Of a DNA stretch of 64,000 nt, positions 9,323 to 17,590 are shown piece by piece; within the stretch, counting starts at the first letter, position 1, and each line of letters begins with the position of its first letter. The stretch is from Neptunitalea lumnitzerae (GTDB lineage: Bacteria > Bacteroidota > Bacteroidia > Flavobacteriales > Flavobacteriaceae). The notes beneath the pieces are model-generated. The model made no database searches and had not been told where the DNA came from. It saw only the letters and a program-made list of their open reading frames with translations. Position numbers and translations under genes: made by a program. The DNA is taken from positions 1-64,000 of the forward strand of contig NZ_BRVO01000003.1 of assembly GCF_027924185.1 (NCBI RefSeq), given 5' to 3'.

Positions 9323-10897
9323 TTAATAATTATAATTTAATAACTCAATATTAAACGAAGACCCTTGAGGTAAAAGATAAAATACATTGCTGTTACCTCC
9401 TATCTTTTCCCAATATACTCCAATATTATCACCTGCATCTAAGTGAATAAATTTATTAATAGTAATAGTTTTGTTAGTACTATTACTATCAAGAGAAACA
9501 TAGGCTGAAGAAGCTGGTACAGGGTTACTAGTATTTCCGTTAGTTGCTAAAAACATACGTAAATCTATACTATTACCACTACCTTTTCTTAAAGAAATAG
9601 TAAATGTAATTCTGTATAATCCTGAAACATCTGGCGAAATGGTGCTGTTAGTAGCTGTTACATTATTCTCATAATTACTAGAACCAAATGTTAACACAGA
9701 AATATTTCCATTCCAGTTGAAAGTTTGCTCAGTAGATCCACTGCTGTATATCTCGCCAAAAACTGCTGAACCACCGCCTAAAGCTACAGAAGAATCTACC
9801 CAACTTGCATTACCATTTGCATCAGATACTAAAAGCTTACCTGTTCCTTCCGTTCCATCAGCATATTTCATGGTACCACTAATATCAAGATTAGCAGTTG
9901 GATTAGTTAAACCAATACCAACTTTAGTACGGTTATAAGTATTGGTTGATGTATTTCCTAAAATAATAGTATTTGGATTATCTGCTACTGCCTCGTACCC
10001 TATAGCAATAGAGTTAGCTCCAGAAACATAAGCTCTACTACCCAATGAATATGAATTATAAGATATAATTTCAGAATCATAACCAACTGCTGCAGAATTA
10101 CTTCCAGAAACAACAGTTGAATAACCCAAGGCATAAGAATTCTGACCACTAACGCTGCTATATGCACCAAAGGCAACAGCATTATTGTTAGATGCACTAG
10201 CATTAGAGCCTAAAGCCATACTTCTATATCCACTAGATACAGCATACGGACCGAAACTCATAGAGTTTGTTTGTGTAGCAACAGAATTCATACCTATTGC
10301 AACAGAGGCATTACCAGATGCATTTGAATATGTTCCAAAAGCATAAGCATCTTGCTGTCCACTAGCATTTGCTCCCTCTCCTATTGCAAAAGAATGATAA
10401 CTGGGACTTATAACAGCATCCCTACCTAATGCCACACTTCCATTGGGATGAAATTGGGCTATAGTTACGTCATTAGCTCTAAAGTTTAGTTGTTGGTAAT
10501 TAGTAGTACCCAAAAATTGTCCATTACTTATATTATTACCACCTAAAGCCCATAAGCTATCTACATCAACTTCAGATGATACATCTGTCGTATTTAAAAG
10601 GCGTAACCAAGTACCATTTTTCCAATATACTAATCCAGGTGTTAAATCAGTCGTAGTTGCTGTATTAAATACTAATAAATACTCTGTAGGATTAGAAATT
10701 GTAGAAACATCTGCTGTAGATGATAAACTTACTCTGGGTATCAATAACCCTTTATTATTGCTAAAAATCTCTAAAGCTGATGAAGAATCAGGATTTGTAG
10801 TACCGATACCAACTTGACAATAAGTTGAAAAACAAAAACATAATAAGAAAGTTACAGTCAACGCTATAACTTTGAAAGAAAAATTAAAGGGGGTCAT
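9323..10897 (-). CDS. Surface protein with YadA-like head repeats
   Basis: A 524-residue exported protein. A signal peptide (1-27) leads to the Bacteroidota surface module QVGIGTTNPDSSSALEI and LLIPR. Residues 154-315 are eleven repeats, nearly all 14 residues long, of the YadA/Hep_Hag head type (consensus SxALGxxAxxSGxN), which build left-handed beta-roll trimers in adhesins. A second VGIGLTNPTANLDISG element follows, and the C-terminal 130 residues resemble a C1q/TNF-like beta-sandwich. No YadA membrane anchor and no T9SS sorting domain is visible, so how it is held at the surface is unclear. It is a leftward single-gene unit separated from 11082 by a 23-bp inverted repeat. Adhesion is inferred. 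Confidence 0.8.
   Translation of the reverse strand: MTPFNFSFKVIALTVTFLLCFCFSTYCQVGIGTTNPDSSSALEIFSNNKGLLIPRVSLSSTADVSTISNPTEYLLVFNTATTTDLTPGLVYWKNGTWLRLLNTTDVSSEVDVDSLWALGGNNISNGQFLGTTNYQQLNFRANDVTIAQFHPNGSVALGRDAVISPSYHSFAIGEGANASGQQDAYAFGTYSNASGNASVAIGMNSVATQTNSMSFGPYAVSSGYRSMALGSNASASNNNAVAFGAYSSVSGQNSYALGYSTVVSGSNSAAVGYDSEIISYNSYSLGSRAYVSGANSIAIGYEAVADNPNTIILGNTSTNTYNRTKVGIGLTNPTANLDISGTMKYADGTEGTGKLLVSDANGNASWVDSSVALGGGSAVFGEIYSSGSTEQTFNWNGNISVLTFGSSNYENNVTATNSTISPDVSGLYRITFTISLRKGSGNSIDLRMFLATNGNTSNPVPASSAYVSLDSNSTNKTITINKFIHLDAGDNIGVYWEKIGGNSNVFYLLPQGSSFNIELLNYNY
9952..10438 (-). repeat. Eleven 14-codon YadA-head repeats
   Basis: Within the gene at 9323-10897, residues 154-315 repeat with a 14-residue period, for example SVAIGMNSVATQTN, SMSFGPYAVSSGYR, SMALGSNASASNNN. 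Two of the first units are 15 residues. At DNA level the units have diverged, so recent slippage is unlikely. Confidence 0.85.
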
Positions 10898-11019
10898 ATT
10901 TTACAATTATTTGGTGTATAAAAATAGATATAAGCCCTATCTCGAATATTTAAATCAGACAAAATGCATAAATCATCGATTAAATGCAACACTAGAATAA
11001 GCTTACTATAAATCTTACG

Positions 11020-11070
11020 TATAAAAACAAATTAAGCCTACGTAAAACGTAGGCTTAATTTGTTTTTATA
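11020..11070. terminator. Long perfect inverted repeat, terminator
   Basis: The 23-bp arms (11020-11042 and 11048-11070) are perfectly complementary around a TAAAA loop. The minus strand ends in a T-rich tract, so it terminates the leftward gene ending at 11082. The stem is unusually long for an ordinary terminator. Confidence 0.85.
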
Positions 11071-11081
11071 TTAATATTTTT

Positions 11082-12851
11082 CTAAGACCCTCCTAGGTAA
11101 GATCCAGAAAAATAAGACCTTACATTTCTATTAACTGGAATACAGTCATACACAGGTTCGTCACTTGGCCATGTTCCATCGGCATTAGCACATTGATCAT
11201 AGTCTGTTATAACCGTGCATGTACTACAGGTACCAAAAACAATATCGGGCCCAAAGGTAACAGAAGTCCATTGACCAAACATTCCCGGATACGAAGTATC
11301 ATCCACAGTTCCAGGAGTAGTGGTAGTAAACATTAAATTACCGTCTACAAAACCACTTTGATTACTTTGAGAACCTGGCCATGAAAATCTTCCATAATTA
11401 GATGAAGTAGAATGACTAGGTTGGTAAGTAGAACCAGGACCTGCAAATTTAATAGTGGTATTAGGTGCTTCTGAAAATATAACTGCTCCTTCATTATAAA
11501 AGATGGTTGAATTATCCATTACAATTTGTTTTAAATGCATAACACTATAGTTTTCTATGGAAGCTCCCACTTCAAATCCTATACTTCCATTTGGTACATT
11601 ATAATTACCAGTATTAATAATTTTACCATTCAAATCAAACCAGTTTTCCATATCTAGTGTCCCACAATTAGAGAAAACACTTGTAGGTGTATCACCATAA
11701 TTAGATTCTAGCACCATATAACCTTCATTTTTCAAATGCAACGTAGGATCGTTAGAATACAATCCATCAGCATGAAAATTACCGTAATTCTCAAACTTAT
11801 TAGGCCCTTCAGTTCCATAAGTTAAATGATTATTCATATATAATGAAGCCCCGTCATAATTATAAAATTCTAACTGGCATTGTTCACTACTCATTTGCCC
11901 TCCTATATTTAAAGCACCATAATTAAACAAATAATTAGAAGCTCCACTTTCCCCCCAATTGAAGTTTCCACTTGTAGTAATAGTACCATTATTAGTCAGG
12001 TTCAAAACCCCTTCATCTAAGTTTATTTCACCACCAGTAGTTATTGTTCCATCATTCACAATAATAGAATTCCCATACAGTAAAGAAATATGTGAACTTA
12101 AAATAAATTCTGCTTCCGAAGAGTTTGTGAAATTCATAGTACCTATATTAGATCCTAACCTAAAAGAAGTTAAATCTATTAAAGAAGTATTATGAATATC
12201 TACAGTTGAAGCATTACGTAAAGTAAGATTATTAAGATTAATTTCACCACTATTTTCTAATGAAAAACTGTTAGAAGCAAAAACCGAGGTTGTGGTAGCA
12301 TTAAAGTCACCTGTATTAGTTATATCTATGTTACTAGGCTGATTAAATGTTAAGTTACTCACATCAAATGTTCCGTTATTTATAATAGTAACATTTTGTG
12401 GAGAGTTAAGGTTGGTAGTACTAAAATCAAATAATCCACCTTCGTCAATGGTTAAGTCAAAATTAGTTCCAATAACATCTAAATTTCCCCATAAAGGTTG
12501 CATAACGCCTCCATCTTCAATAGTAACATCCATCGAAAACGGAATATCACCTGCAAATATAAATGTTGCCCCAGAAGATACATTTACAGTAACATTACTA
12601 TCTGCATTTCCAATTAAGTCATTAGTTCTAAAAGTAGAACCAGGAGAAATACATAGGGTAACATTATCTTGAAAAGTAGCTCCAGTCCATTGTATCTGAA
12701 CGTTACCATCTATACAATAACTGGTATTAGCCAAAAAAGTATATGATGAGTAATTAGAATTTATAACTACATCTGCAGCACTACAATTACATTGTGCTTT
12801 ACTAACCCAAACGGTTGTTATAATAAGTAACAGGCTTAAAATCTTTTTCAT
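11082..12851 (-). CDS. Secreted beta-solenoid-like repeat protein, function unknown
   Basis: A 589-residue exported protein with a signal peptide MKKILSLLLIITTVWVSKAQ. From about residue 30 to 440 it is a run of short, loosely repeating segments built on N/T/I patterns (ITNTGDFNATT, LENSGEINLNNL, IHNTSLIDLTSF), spaced about 20-25 residues, as in parallel beta-helix surface proteins. The C-terminal part is cysteine-bearing (CSTCTVITDYDQC) and ends in SYLGGS with no recognisable T9SS sorting domain. The start lies 30 bases downstream of the 12882 gene's stop, so both are probably one leftward transcript. No family was recognised; surface polymer or adhesin roles are inference. Confidence 0.7.
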   Translation of the reverse strand: MKKILSLLLIITTVWVSKAQCNCSAADVVINSNYSSYTFLANTSYCIDGNVQIQWTGATFQDNVTLCISPGSTFRTNDLIGNADSNVTVNVSSGATFIFAGDIPFSMDVTIEDGGVMQPLWGNLDVIGTNFDLTIDEGGLFDFSTTNLNSPQNVTIINNGTFDVSNLTFNQPSNIDITNTGDFNATTTSVFASNSFSLENSGEINLNNLTLRNASTVDIHNTSLIDLTSFRLGSNIGTMNFTNSSEAEFILSSHISLLYGNSIIVNDGTITTGGEINLDEGVLNLTNNGTITTSGNFNWGESGASNYLFNYGALNIGGQMSSEQCQLEFYNYDGASLYMNNHLTYGTEGPNKFENYGNFHADGLYSNDPTLHLKNEGYMVLESNYGDTPTSVFSNCGTLDMENWFDLNGKIINTGNYNVPNGSIGFEVGASIENYSVMHLKQIVMDNSTIFYNEGAVIFSEAPNTTIKFAGPGSTYQPSHSTSSNYGRFSWPGSQSNQSGFVDGNLMFTTTTPGTVDDTSYPGMFGQWTSVTFGPDIVFGTCSTCTVITDYDQCANADGTWPSDEPVYDCIPVNRNVRSYFSGSYLGGS

Positions 12852-12881
12852 AATTTAAAAGGAATTATTTTAAGCTTACAA

Positions 12882-13463
12882 TTACTTAACTACCAGTACC
12901 ACATTGATAAAAGAACAAGCTGAAGCAGATCCAATTACATCATACGTCATAACACCATCAGCACTAATAGATAAATTCTCTAAAACTTCTGTATCATATG
13001 CGGTAACGTAATATTCTAATTCATTATCCTGAAAATAAGGAATGCTTCCAGAAGCACCTGAACTAGAAACTAAAGGTGCTGAAAATTGTGATTTATAAGC
13101 TTCGTACAAATCAACAGTAAAACCTGTACCTGTAGCAGAAGCATTAATGTTTATACTAGGTAAATAGAAAAAACGTGTAGCTGCCTCGGTCTTTAAACAC
13201 ATCCAATCTGGTGCAGAGGGCGTACCAACATTCTGACTTAAACAGTTATATTCTGTATTAAAAATCATTAATCCGGTTGCTGGGCTAGCAATTGCATCTC
13301 TTTGGGCCGTAGTTAATCTAGGTATTAATAGTCCTGAACTTGTACTAGAAATATCTAGTGCTGAAGATGCATCAGGGTTAGTAGTTCCTACACCTACTTG
13401 TGCTTGTGTAATTCCACAAATTAAAAGGAAAAAAAACAAGGGGATGATAAAATGTTTATTCAT
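12882..13463 (-). CDS. Small exported protein with VGIGTTNPD-type head module
   Basis: A 193-residue exported protein. The start is ATG 13463, giving the signal peptide MNKHFIIPLFFFLLICGITQ; an in-frame ATG at 13487 adds 8 residues and is less likely. Residues about 22-70 are the module QVGVGTTNPDASSALDI...GLLIPRLTTAQRDAI shared with the 9323 gene and common at the N-terminus of Bacteroidota surface proteins. The rest is a beta-rich domain without a known match. It is the first gene of a leftward pair with 11082. Its function is unknown; cell-surface location is inferred. Confidence 0.72.
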   Translation of the reverse strand: MNKHFIIPLFFFLLICGITQAQVGVGTTNPDASSALDISSTSSGLLIPRLTTAQRDAIASPATGLMIFNTEYNCLSQNVGTPSAPDWMCLKTEAATRFFYLPSININASATGTGFTVDLYEAYKSQFSAPLVSSSGASGSIPYFQDNELEYYVTAYDTEVLENLSISADGVMTYDVIGSASACSFINVVLVVK

Positions 13464-13640
13464 AGCTTTAGTAATAATTAATAGCAAACTTGGCGCAAGT
13501 TACTCGTAATCATTAAGAAACAACAACAGATCAATAGTTTATTCGACAACTGTAATATTTTATCGATAAATGTAGTTTTTGCATAATCCAAAGGAATATT
13601 GTAACATTACAAATCATATTTTAATTAACTAAACCTTAAC

Positions 13641-15137
13641 ATGGAAAGTCAAGACATCCAGCCTCAAGATCCTAACAAAGAAGAAATTATAACCAATAAA
13701 CAACTCAGCCTTTTTTCTGCGTTGATTCCTATTATTGCATTGGTAGGTATGTTGACGTATAATGTTAGAGGTGTTTTTGGAGATGATGCATTAAGTGGTT
13801 CAAATCAATTTATCTTATTATTAGGAGCAGCGGTAGCTGCTATCGTAGGTTTTTCTCATAAAGTAAAATATGAAGCCATGATAGAAGAAGTTGCTAAGAA
13901 TATTAAATCTACTGCAGGTGCCATTTTAATACTTTTATTTGTTGGGGCACTTTCTGGCACATGGTTAATAAGTGGTATTATACCGGCTATGATTTATTAT
14001 GGTTTAGACATCTTAAATCCAACCATATTTTTACCTGCTTCTGTAATAATATGTTCTATAATATCTATAGCTACTGGAAGTAGTTGGACCACCTCTGCTA
14101 CGGTAGGTATTGCGTTAGTAGGTATAGGTAATGCCCTAGGCATACCTATGGGGATGACTGCTGGTGCTGTTATATCTGGTGCTTATTTTGGTGATAAAAT
14201 ATCTCCTTTAAGTGACACCACCAACCTTGCTCCTGCTATGGCTGGTACAGATTTGTTTACTCATATTAGATATATGCTATATACAACGGTACCTAGTTTA
14301 GTGGTTTCATTAATACTTTTTATTATTATAGGATTATCTATAGACACCTCGGGAAGACCTGATGTTCATGTTATACAAAAAACAATTTCAGAATCTTTTA
14401 ATATTAGTCCTTGGTTATTTTTGGTACCTGCCATAGTAATTTTAATGATTGTAAGAAAAACACAGCCATTAATAGCCTTACTAATTGGTACATTACTAGG
14501 AGGTATTTTTGCTTTAATATTTCAACCAAATATTGTCTTACAAGTTGCAGGAGACAATGTAGAAGGGCTAAGTTACGCATCTAAATTTTATAAGGGTGTT
14601 ATGAATGCTATTACAGTTGATGTTTCTGTAGCCACTGAAGATGCAAGTCTTAACGATTTATTTTCATCAGGAGGAATGAAAGGTATGCTAGGCACCATTT
14701 GGTTAATTTTATGTGCAATGACTTTTGGGGGAATTATGGAAGCTATTGGAGCACTTTCAAAAATAACAGAGTTTTTATTAAAATTATTTAATTCTGCTTT
14801 TGGTTTATTTGCAAGTACAGTAGCAAGTTGTTTAACACTTAACCTAACAGCCTCTGACCAGTATTTAGCCATTGTGGTTCCTGGTAAGATGTTTGCACAA
14901 GCCTATAAAGATAAAGGTTTAGCTCCTGAAAACTTAAGTAGATCTTTAGAAGACTCTGGTACTGTAACCTCTGTTTTAGTTCCTTGGAACACCTGTGGAG
15001 CTTACCAAAGTGGTGTATTAGGTGTACCAACTGTTAGTTATCTTCCCTATGCTTTTTTCAACATACTAAGTCCGTTTATGACGTTATTATTCGCAGCACT
15101 TTCAATTAAAATAAGAATGATTAAAGACAAAATTTAA
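13641..15137 (+). CDS. nhaC: Na+/H+ antiporter, NhaC family
   Basis: A 498-residue inner-membrane transporter of the NhaC/ArsB-NhaD superfamily, with about 12 hydrophobic segments. The conserved family stretch IATGSSWTTSATVGIALVGI is followed by GAYFGDKISPLSDTTNLAP, the region lining the ion path. A second signature SGTVTSVLVPWNTCGAY lies near the C-terminus. Such proteins exchange sodium, or malate/sodium in one subgroup, for protons. The soluble N-terminal 25 residues are acidic. It stands alone: 153 bases separate it from the divergent surface-protein pair and 230 from the Prx gene. Substrate beyond Na+/H+ is not determined. Confidence 0.92.
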   Translation: MESQDIQPQDPNKEEIITNKQLSLFSALIPIIALVGMLTYNVRGVFGDDALSGSNQFILLLGAAVAAIVGFSHKVKYEAMIEEVAKNIKSTAGAILILLFVGALSGTWLISGIIPAMIYYGLDILNPTIFLPASVIICSIISIATGSSWTTSATVGIALVGIGNALGIPMGMTAGAVISGAYFGDKISPLSDTTNLAPAMAGTDLFTHIRYMLYTTVPSLVVSLILFIIIGLSIDTSGRPDVHVIQKTISESFNISPWLFLVPAIVILMIVRKTQPLIALLIGTLLGGIFALIFQPNIVLQVAGDNVEGLSYASKFYKGVMNAITVDVSVATEDASLNDLFSSGGMKGMLGTIWLILCAMTFGGIMEAIGALSKITEFLLKLFNSAFGLFASTVASCLTLNLTASDQYLAIVVPGKMFAQAYKDKGLAPENLSRSLEDSGTVTSVLVPWNTCGAYQSGVLGVPTVSYLPYAFFNILSPFMTLLFAALSIKIRMIKDKI

Positions 15138-15317
15138 AACAGTAGATTTTAATGCGCATTAGCATCCAAATACTAAAATATTAAGAGGTTCTAAATTATA
15201 GCTACCCTTAATTATTAAATCATCAAAAAAACAACTACTATAATAAACCCATTAGTCATACTTATTAGTTCATAAGAAATAGTAATCAAAACCTATTCTT
15301 AAACGGTAATCTTTACC

Positions 15318-15325
15318 TAAATTTG
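15318..15325 (+). promoter_or_regulatory. Putative -7 element upstream of the Prx gene
   Basis: TAAATTTG matches the Bacteroidota TAnnTTTG element 43 bases before the peroxiredoxin ATG. No TTG at the expected -33 spacing was found, so this is a half-site call. Confidence 0.45.
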
Positions 15326-15367
15326 CCATAGAAAAATTAAGAAAATTTAATCTTTAAACTTAAAAAT

Positions 15368-16006
15368 ATGACACTAGTAGGTAAAAAATTCCCTAATTTA
15401 TCAGTTGACGCAATGAATGATATGGGTGATACTTTTAAATTAAATGTTTTAAAAGAAGCTAAAAAAAATAATAAAAAAGTATTATTATTCTGGTATCCAA
15501 AAGATTTTACTTTTGTTTGCCCTACAGAATTACATGCGTTTCAAGCTGCTTTAGGAGAATTTGAAAAAAGAAATACCATGGTTATTGGTGCTTCATGTGA
15601 TACTCCAGAAGTACACTTTGCTTGGTTAAACACTGAGAAAGATAATGGAGGTATTGAAGGTGTTACCTACCCTATCTTAGCAGATAGCAACAGAAACTTA
15701 GCAAATGTTTTAGGTATTCTTGATATTCAGAAAGAAACTTTCAACGAAGAAACTAATTCATACATTGTTGAAGGAGATAACGTAACTTACAGAGCTACTT
15801 ACTTAATTGACGAAGAAGGTACTGTATTCCACGAAGGTGTTAACCACATGCCATTAGGAAGAAACGTTAGTGAATTCTTAAGAATGATTGACGCTTACGC
15901 TCACGTTCAAACTCATGGTGAGGTTTGTCCTGCTAACTGGGAAGAAGGAAAAGAAGCTATGACTGCCGACAGAAAAGGAGTTGCTAGCTATTTAAGTTCT
16001 AACTAA
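15368..16006 (+). CDS. Typical 2-Cys peroxiredoxin (AhpC/TSA)
   Basis: A 212-residue cytosolic peroxidase reducing hydrogen peroxide and organic hydroperoxides. The peroxidatic cysteine lies in DFTFVCPTELHAF and the resolving cysteine in HGEVCPANW near the C-terminus, the typical 2-Cys arrangement. YPKDF before the active site and the GVNHMPLGRN segment are family hallmarks. The thioredoxin gene starts 14 bases downstream and probably encodes its reductant. No ahpF is nearby. It heads a peroxide-defence cluster with trx, the DUF6952 gene and tpx. Synthesis may start from TAAATTTG at 15318. Confidence 0.94.
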   Translation: MTLVGKKFPNLSVDAMNDMGDTFKLNVLKEAKKNNKKVLLFWYPKDFTFVCPTELHAFQAALGEFEKRNTMVIGASCDTPEVHFAWLNTEKDNGGIEGVTYPILADSNRNLANVLGILDIQKETFNEETNSYIVEGDNVTYRATYLIDEEGTVFHEGVNHMPLGRNVSEFLRMIDAYAHVQTHGEVCPANWEEGKEAMTADRKGVASYLSSN

Positions 16007-16020
16007 TAAAAATTAGTATT

Positions 16021-16335
16021 ATGGTTCAAGATTTAGCACAAGATAATTTAGCAGAAATAATTGAAAATAACGATACCGTTATTGTACAATACTCTGCTAC
16101 TTGGTGTGGTAACTGCCGTATTATGAAGCCTAAATTCAAAAAACTTTCTGCAGAACATGAAGATGCAGTTTTTGTAATGGCAGATGCGGAAAAGTTCCCA
16201 GAATCAAGAAAATTAGCAACAGTAGATAACTTACCTACATTTGCTACTTTTAAAGGAGGTGCCTTTGTAAAACAGGTACAAACAAATAAGTTTGAAAATT
16301 TAAAAGAACTTGTAGATGAAGTTACCGGTAATTAA
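16021..16335 (+). CDS. Thioredoxin-family protein with CGNC active site
   Basis: A 104-residue single-domain thioredoxin. The redox motif is YSATWCGNCRIMKP, that is CGNC where classical thioredoxin has CGPC. The cis-proline is kept in NLPTFATF. No signal peptide, so cytosolic. It lies directly after the 2-Cys peroxiredoxin and is likely its electron donor. Its last 20 bases are overlapped by the start of the DUF6952 gene in another frame. Replacing proline by asparagine between the cysteines is expected to shift redox potential, so it may be a dedicated rather than a general thioredoxin. Confidence 0.88.
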   Translation: MVQDLAQDNLAEIIENNDTVIVQYSATWCGNCRIMKPKFKKLSAEHEDAVFVMADAEKFPESRKLATVDNLPTFATFKGGAFVKQVQTNKFENLKELVDEVTGN

Positions 16336-16576
16336 ACATTTAACTCAATTTATTGAAGAGAATGATCAGGATTATATCCTTGAGACCATTGAAACACTGG
16401 AAGCTTTAACAGAAGTTCCTTCATTAAAAGATGAAGAATTAGATGTTATTGGAGAATTAATTTCTAATATGTACGGAGCCATTGAAGTAGATAAAATGAT
16501 AAAAGAAGAAGGCATGGATAAAAAAGCGGCATTAAACGCTTTTATGAAACGTGTTTTAGGCTCTATAGACAAATAA
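16316..16576 (+). CDS. DUF6952-like small protein
   Basis: An 86-residue acidic, mostly helical cytosolic protein opening MKLPVIKHLTQFIEEND. I associate it with the flavobacterial family DUF6952, which as far as I know has no assigned function. Its ATG lies inside the thioredoxin gene (20-base overlap, different frame), so translation is coupled to trx. The constant position behind peroxiredoxin and thioredoxin suggests a role in the same peroxide response. A strong terminator follows at 16603. Confidence 0.72.
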   Translation: MKLPVIKHLTQFIEENDQDYILETIETLEALTEVPSLKDEELDVIGELISNMYGAIEVDKMIKEEGMDKKAALNAFMKRVLGSIDK

Positions 16577-16602
16577 TTAATTGCTCTTTATAAAAAAGTA
16601 CT

Positions 16603-16632
16603 AAAGTCCTCTATCCATAGAGGACTTTTTTT
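16603..16632 (+). terminator. Intrinsic terminator after prx-trx-DUF6952
   Basis: A 12-bp stem (16603-16614 with 16617-16628) containing GTCCTCTAT, a 2-base apparent loop (larger in practice) and a run of T ending at 16632. Confidence 0.88.
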
Positions 16633-16670
16633 TATCTTCAAACTTTAATTAAAAAATCAAAACCAAAATT

Positions 16671-17165
16671 ATGGCAACTGTAAAATTTAAAGGAAGCGAT
16701 GTACATACCGCTGGTAGCTTACCTGCTGAAGGTTCTAAAGCACCTGCATTTTCATTAACCGATACTGACTTAGGTACTAAAACACTTGAAGACTTTAAAG
16801 GAAGTAAAGTAGTATTAAATATTTTCCCAAGTGTTGATACAGGAGTATGCGCCGCTTCTGTAAGAAAGTTTAATGAAGAGGCATCTAAATTAGATAACAC
16901 TAAAGTGTTATGTATTTCTAAAGATCTTCCGTTTGCACTAGCTCGTTTTTGTGGTGCAGAAGGGTTAGATAACGTAATTAGCCTTTCTGATTTTAAAAAC
17001 GGATTTGCAGAATACGGAGTAGTATTTACAGACGGACCATTAGACGGCTTATTATCTAGATCGGTTGTAGTGGTAGATGAAGAAGGACAAGTAGTATACA
17101 CTGAACAAGTAGCAGAAACAGTGGAAGAACCTAATTACGAAGCTGCAATTGCTGCTTTAAGTTAA
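16671..17165 (+). CDS. tpx: Thiol peroxidase
   Basis: A 164-residue atypical 2-Cys peroxiredoxin of the Tpx family. The peroxidatic cysteine sits in [17 protein letters not shown] and the resolving cysteine in [12 protein letters not shown], both at family positions, and the family length is met exactly. It reduces lipid and alkyl hydroperoxides with thioredoxin as donor, presumably the product at 16021. It is separated from the prx-trx genes by a terminator, so it has its own transcript, probably shared with dgkA 16 bases downstream. Confidence 0.95.
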   Translation: MATVKFKGSDVHTAGSLPAEGSKAPAFSLTDTDLGTKTLEDFKGSKVVLNIFPSVDTGVCAASVRKFNEEASKLDNTKVLCISKDLPFALARFCGAEGLDNVISLSDFKNGFAEYGVVFTDGPLDGLLSRSVVVVDEEGQVVYTEQVAETVEEPNYEAAIAALS

Positions 17166-17181
17166 AAGTATATTTTTTTGA

Positions 17182-17541
17182 ATGCTCAATTTTTTAAAAA
17201 ACAGGATTAAAAGCTTTGGTTTCGCCTTTAAGGGTATTTTACATTTATTATCCTCTGAGCCAAACAGTAAAGTACATTTAGTAGCTGCAATTACAATTAC
17301 CGTTGTAGGGTTTATGGTTAAGCTATCTGCCACAGAATGGATATTACAAACCCTAGCCATTGCCTTGGTAATTAGCATGGAGGCAATAAATACTGCTGTA
17401 GAAAAACTATGTGACTTTGTACATCCTGAACAGCATAAAAAAATTGGCATTATTAAAGACCTTGCAGCAGGGGCTGTGCTAGTTACAGCCATTGCTGCAA
17501 TAATTATTGGGGCTATTATTTATCTCCCTAAATTTTTATAA
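17182..17541 (+). CDS. dgkA: Diacylglycerol/undecaprenol kinase family protein
   Basis: A 119-residue inner-membrane kinase of the DgkA family, phosphorylating diacylglycerol or undecaprenol with ATP. Three hydrophobic helices are visible, and the family signature EAINTAVEKLCDFV lies near residue 75, with the catalytic glutamate and metal-binding asparagine present. FGFAFKGI at the N-terminus and the soluble amphipathic opening helix also match. It is 16 bases after tpx and 49 before ftsK. Which lipid it uses is not readable; in bacteria with undecaprenol-linked cell-wall synthesis either is possible. Confidence 0.88.
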   Translation: MLNFLKNRIKSFGFAFKGILHLLSSEPNSKVHLVAAITITVVGFMVKLSATEWILQTLAIALVISMEAINTAVEKLCDFVHPEQHKKIGIIKDLAAGAVLVTAIAAIIIGAIIYLPKFL

Positions 17542-17561
17542 CAATAAATGTATGTTTATTG

Positions 17562-17569
17562 TATTTTTG
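17562..17569 (+). promoter_or_regulatory. Putative -7 element of ftsK
   Basis: TATTTTTG matches TAnnTTTG, 21 bases before the ftsK ATG. The -33 part is not clear. Confidence 0.45.
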
Positions 17570-17590
17570 TCCGCAAATCTGTGATAGCCC

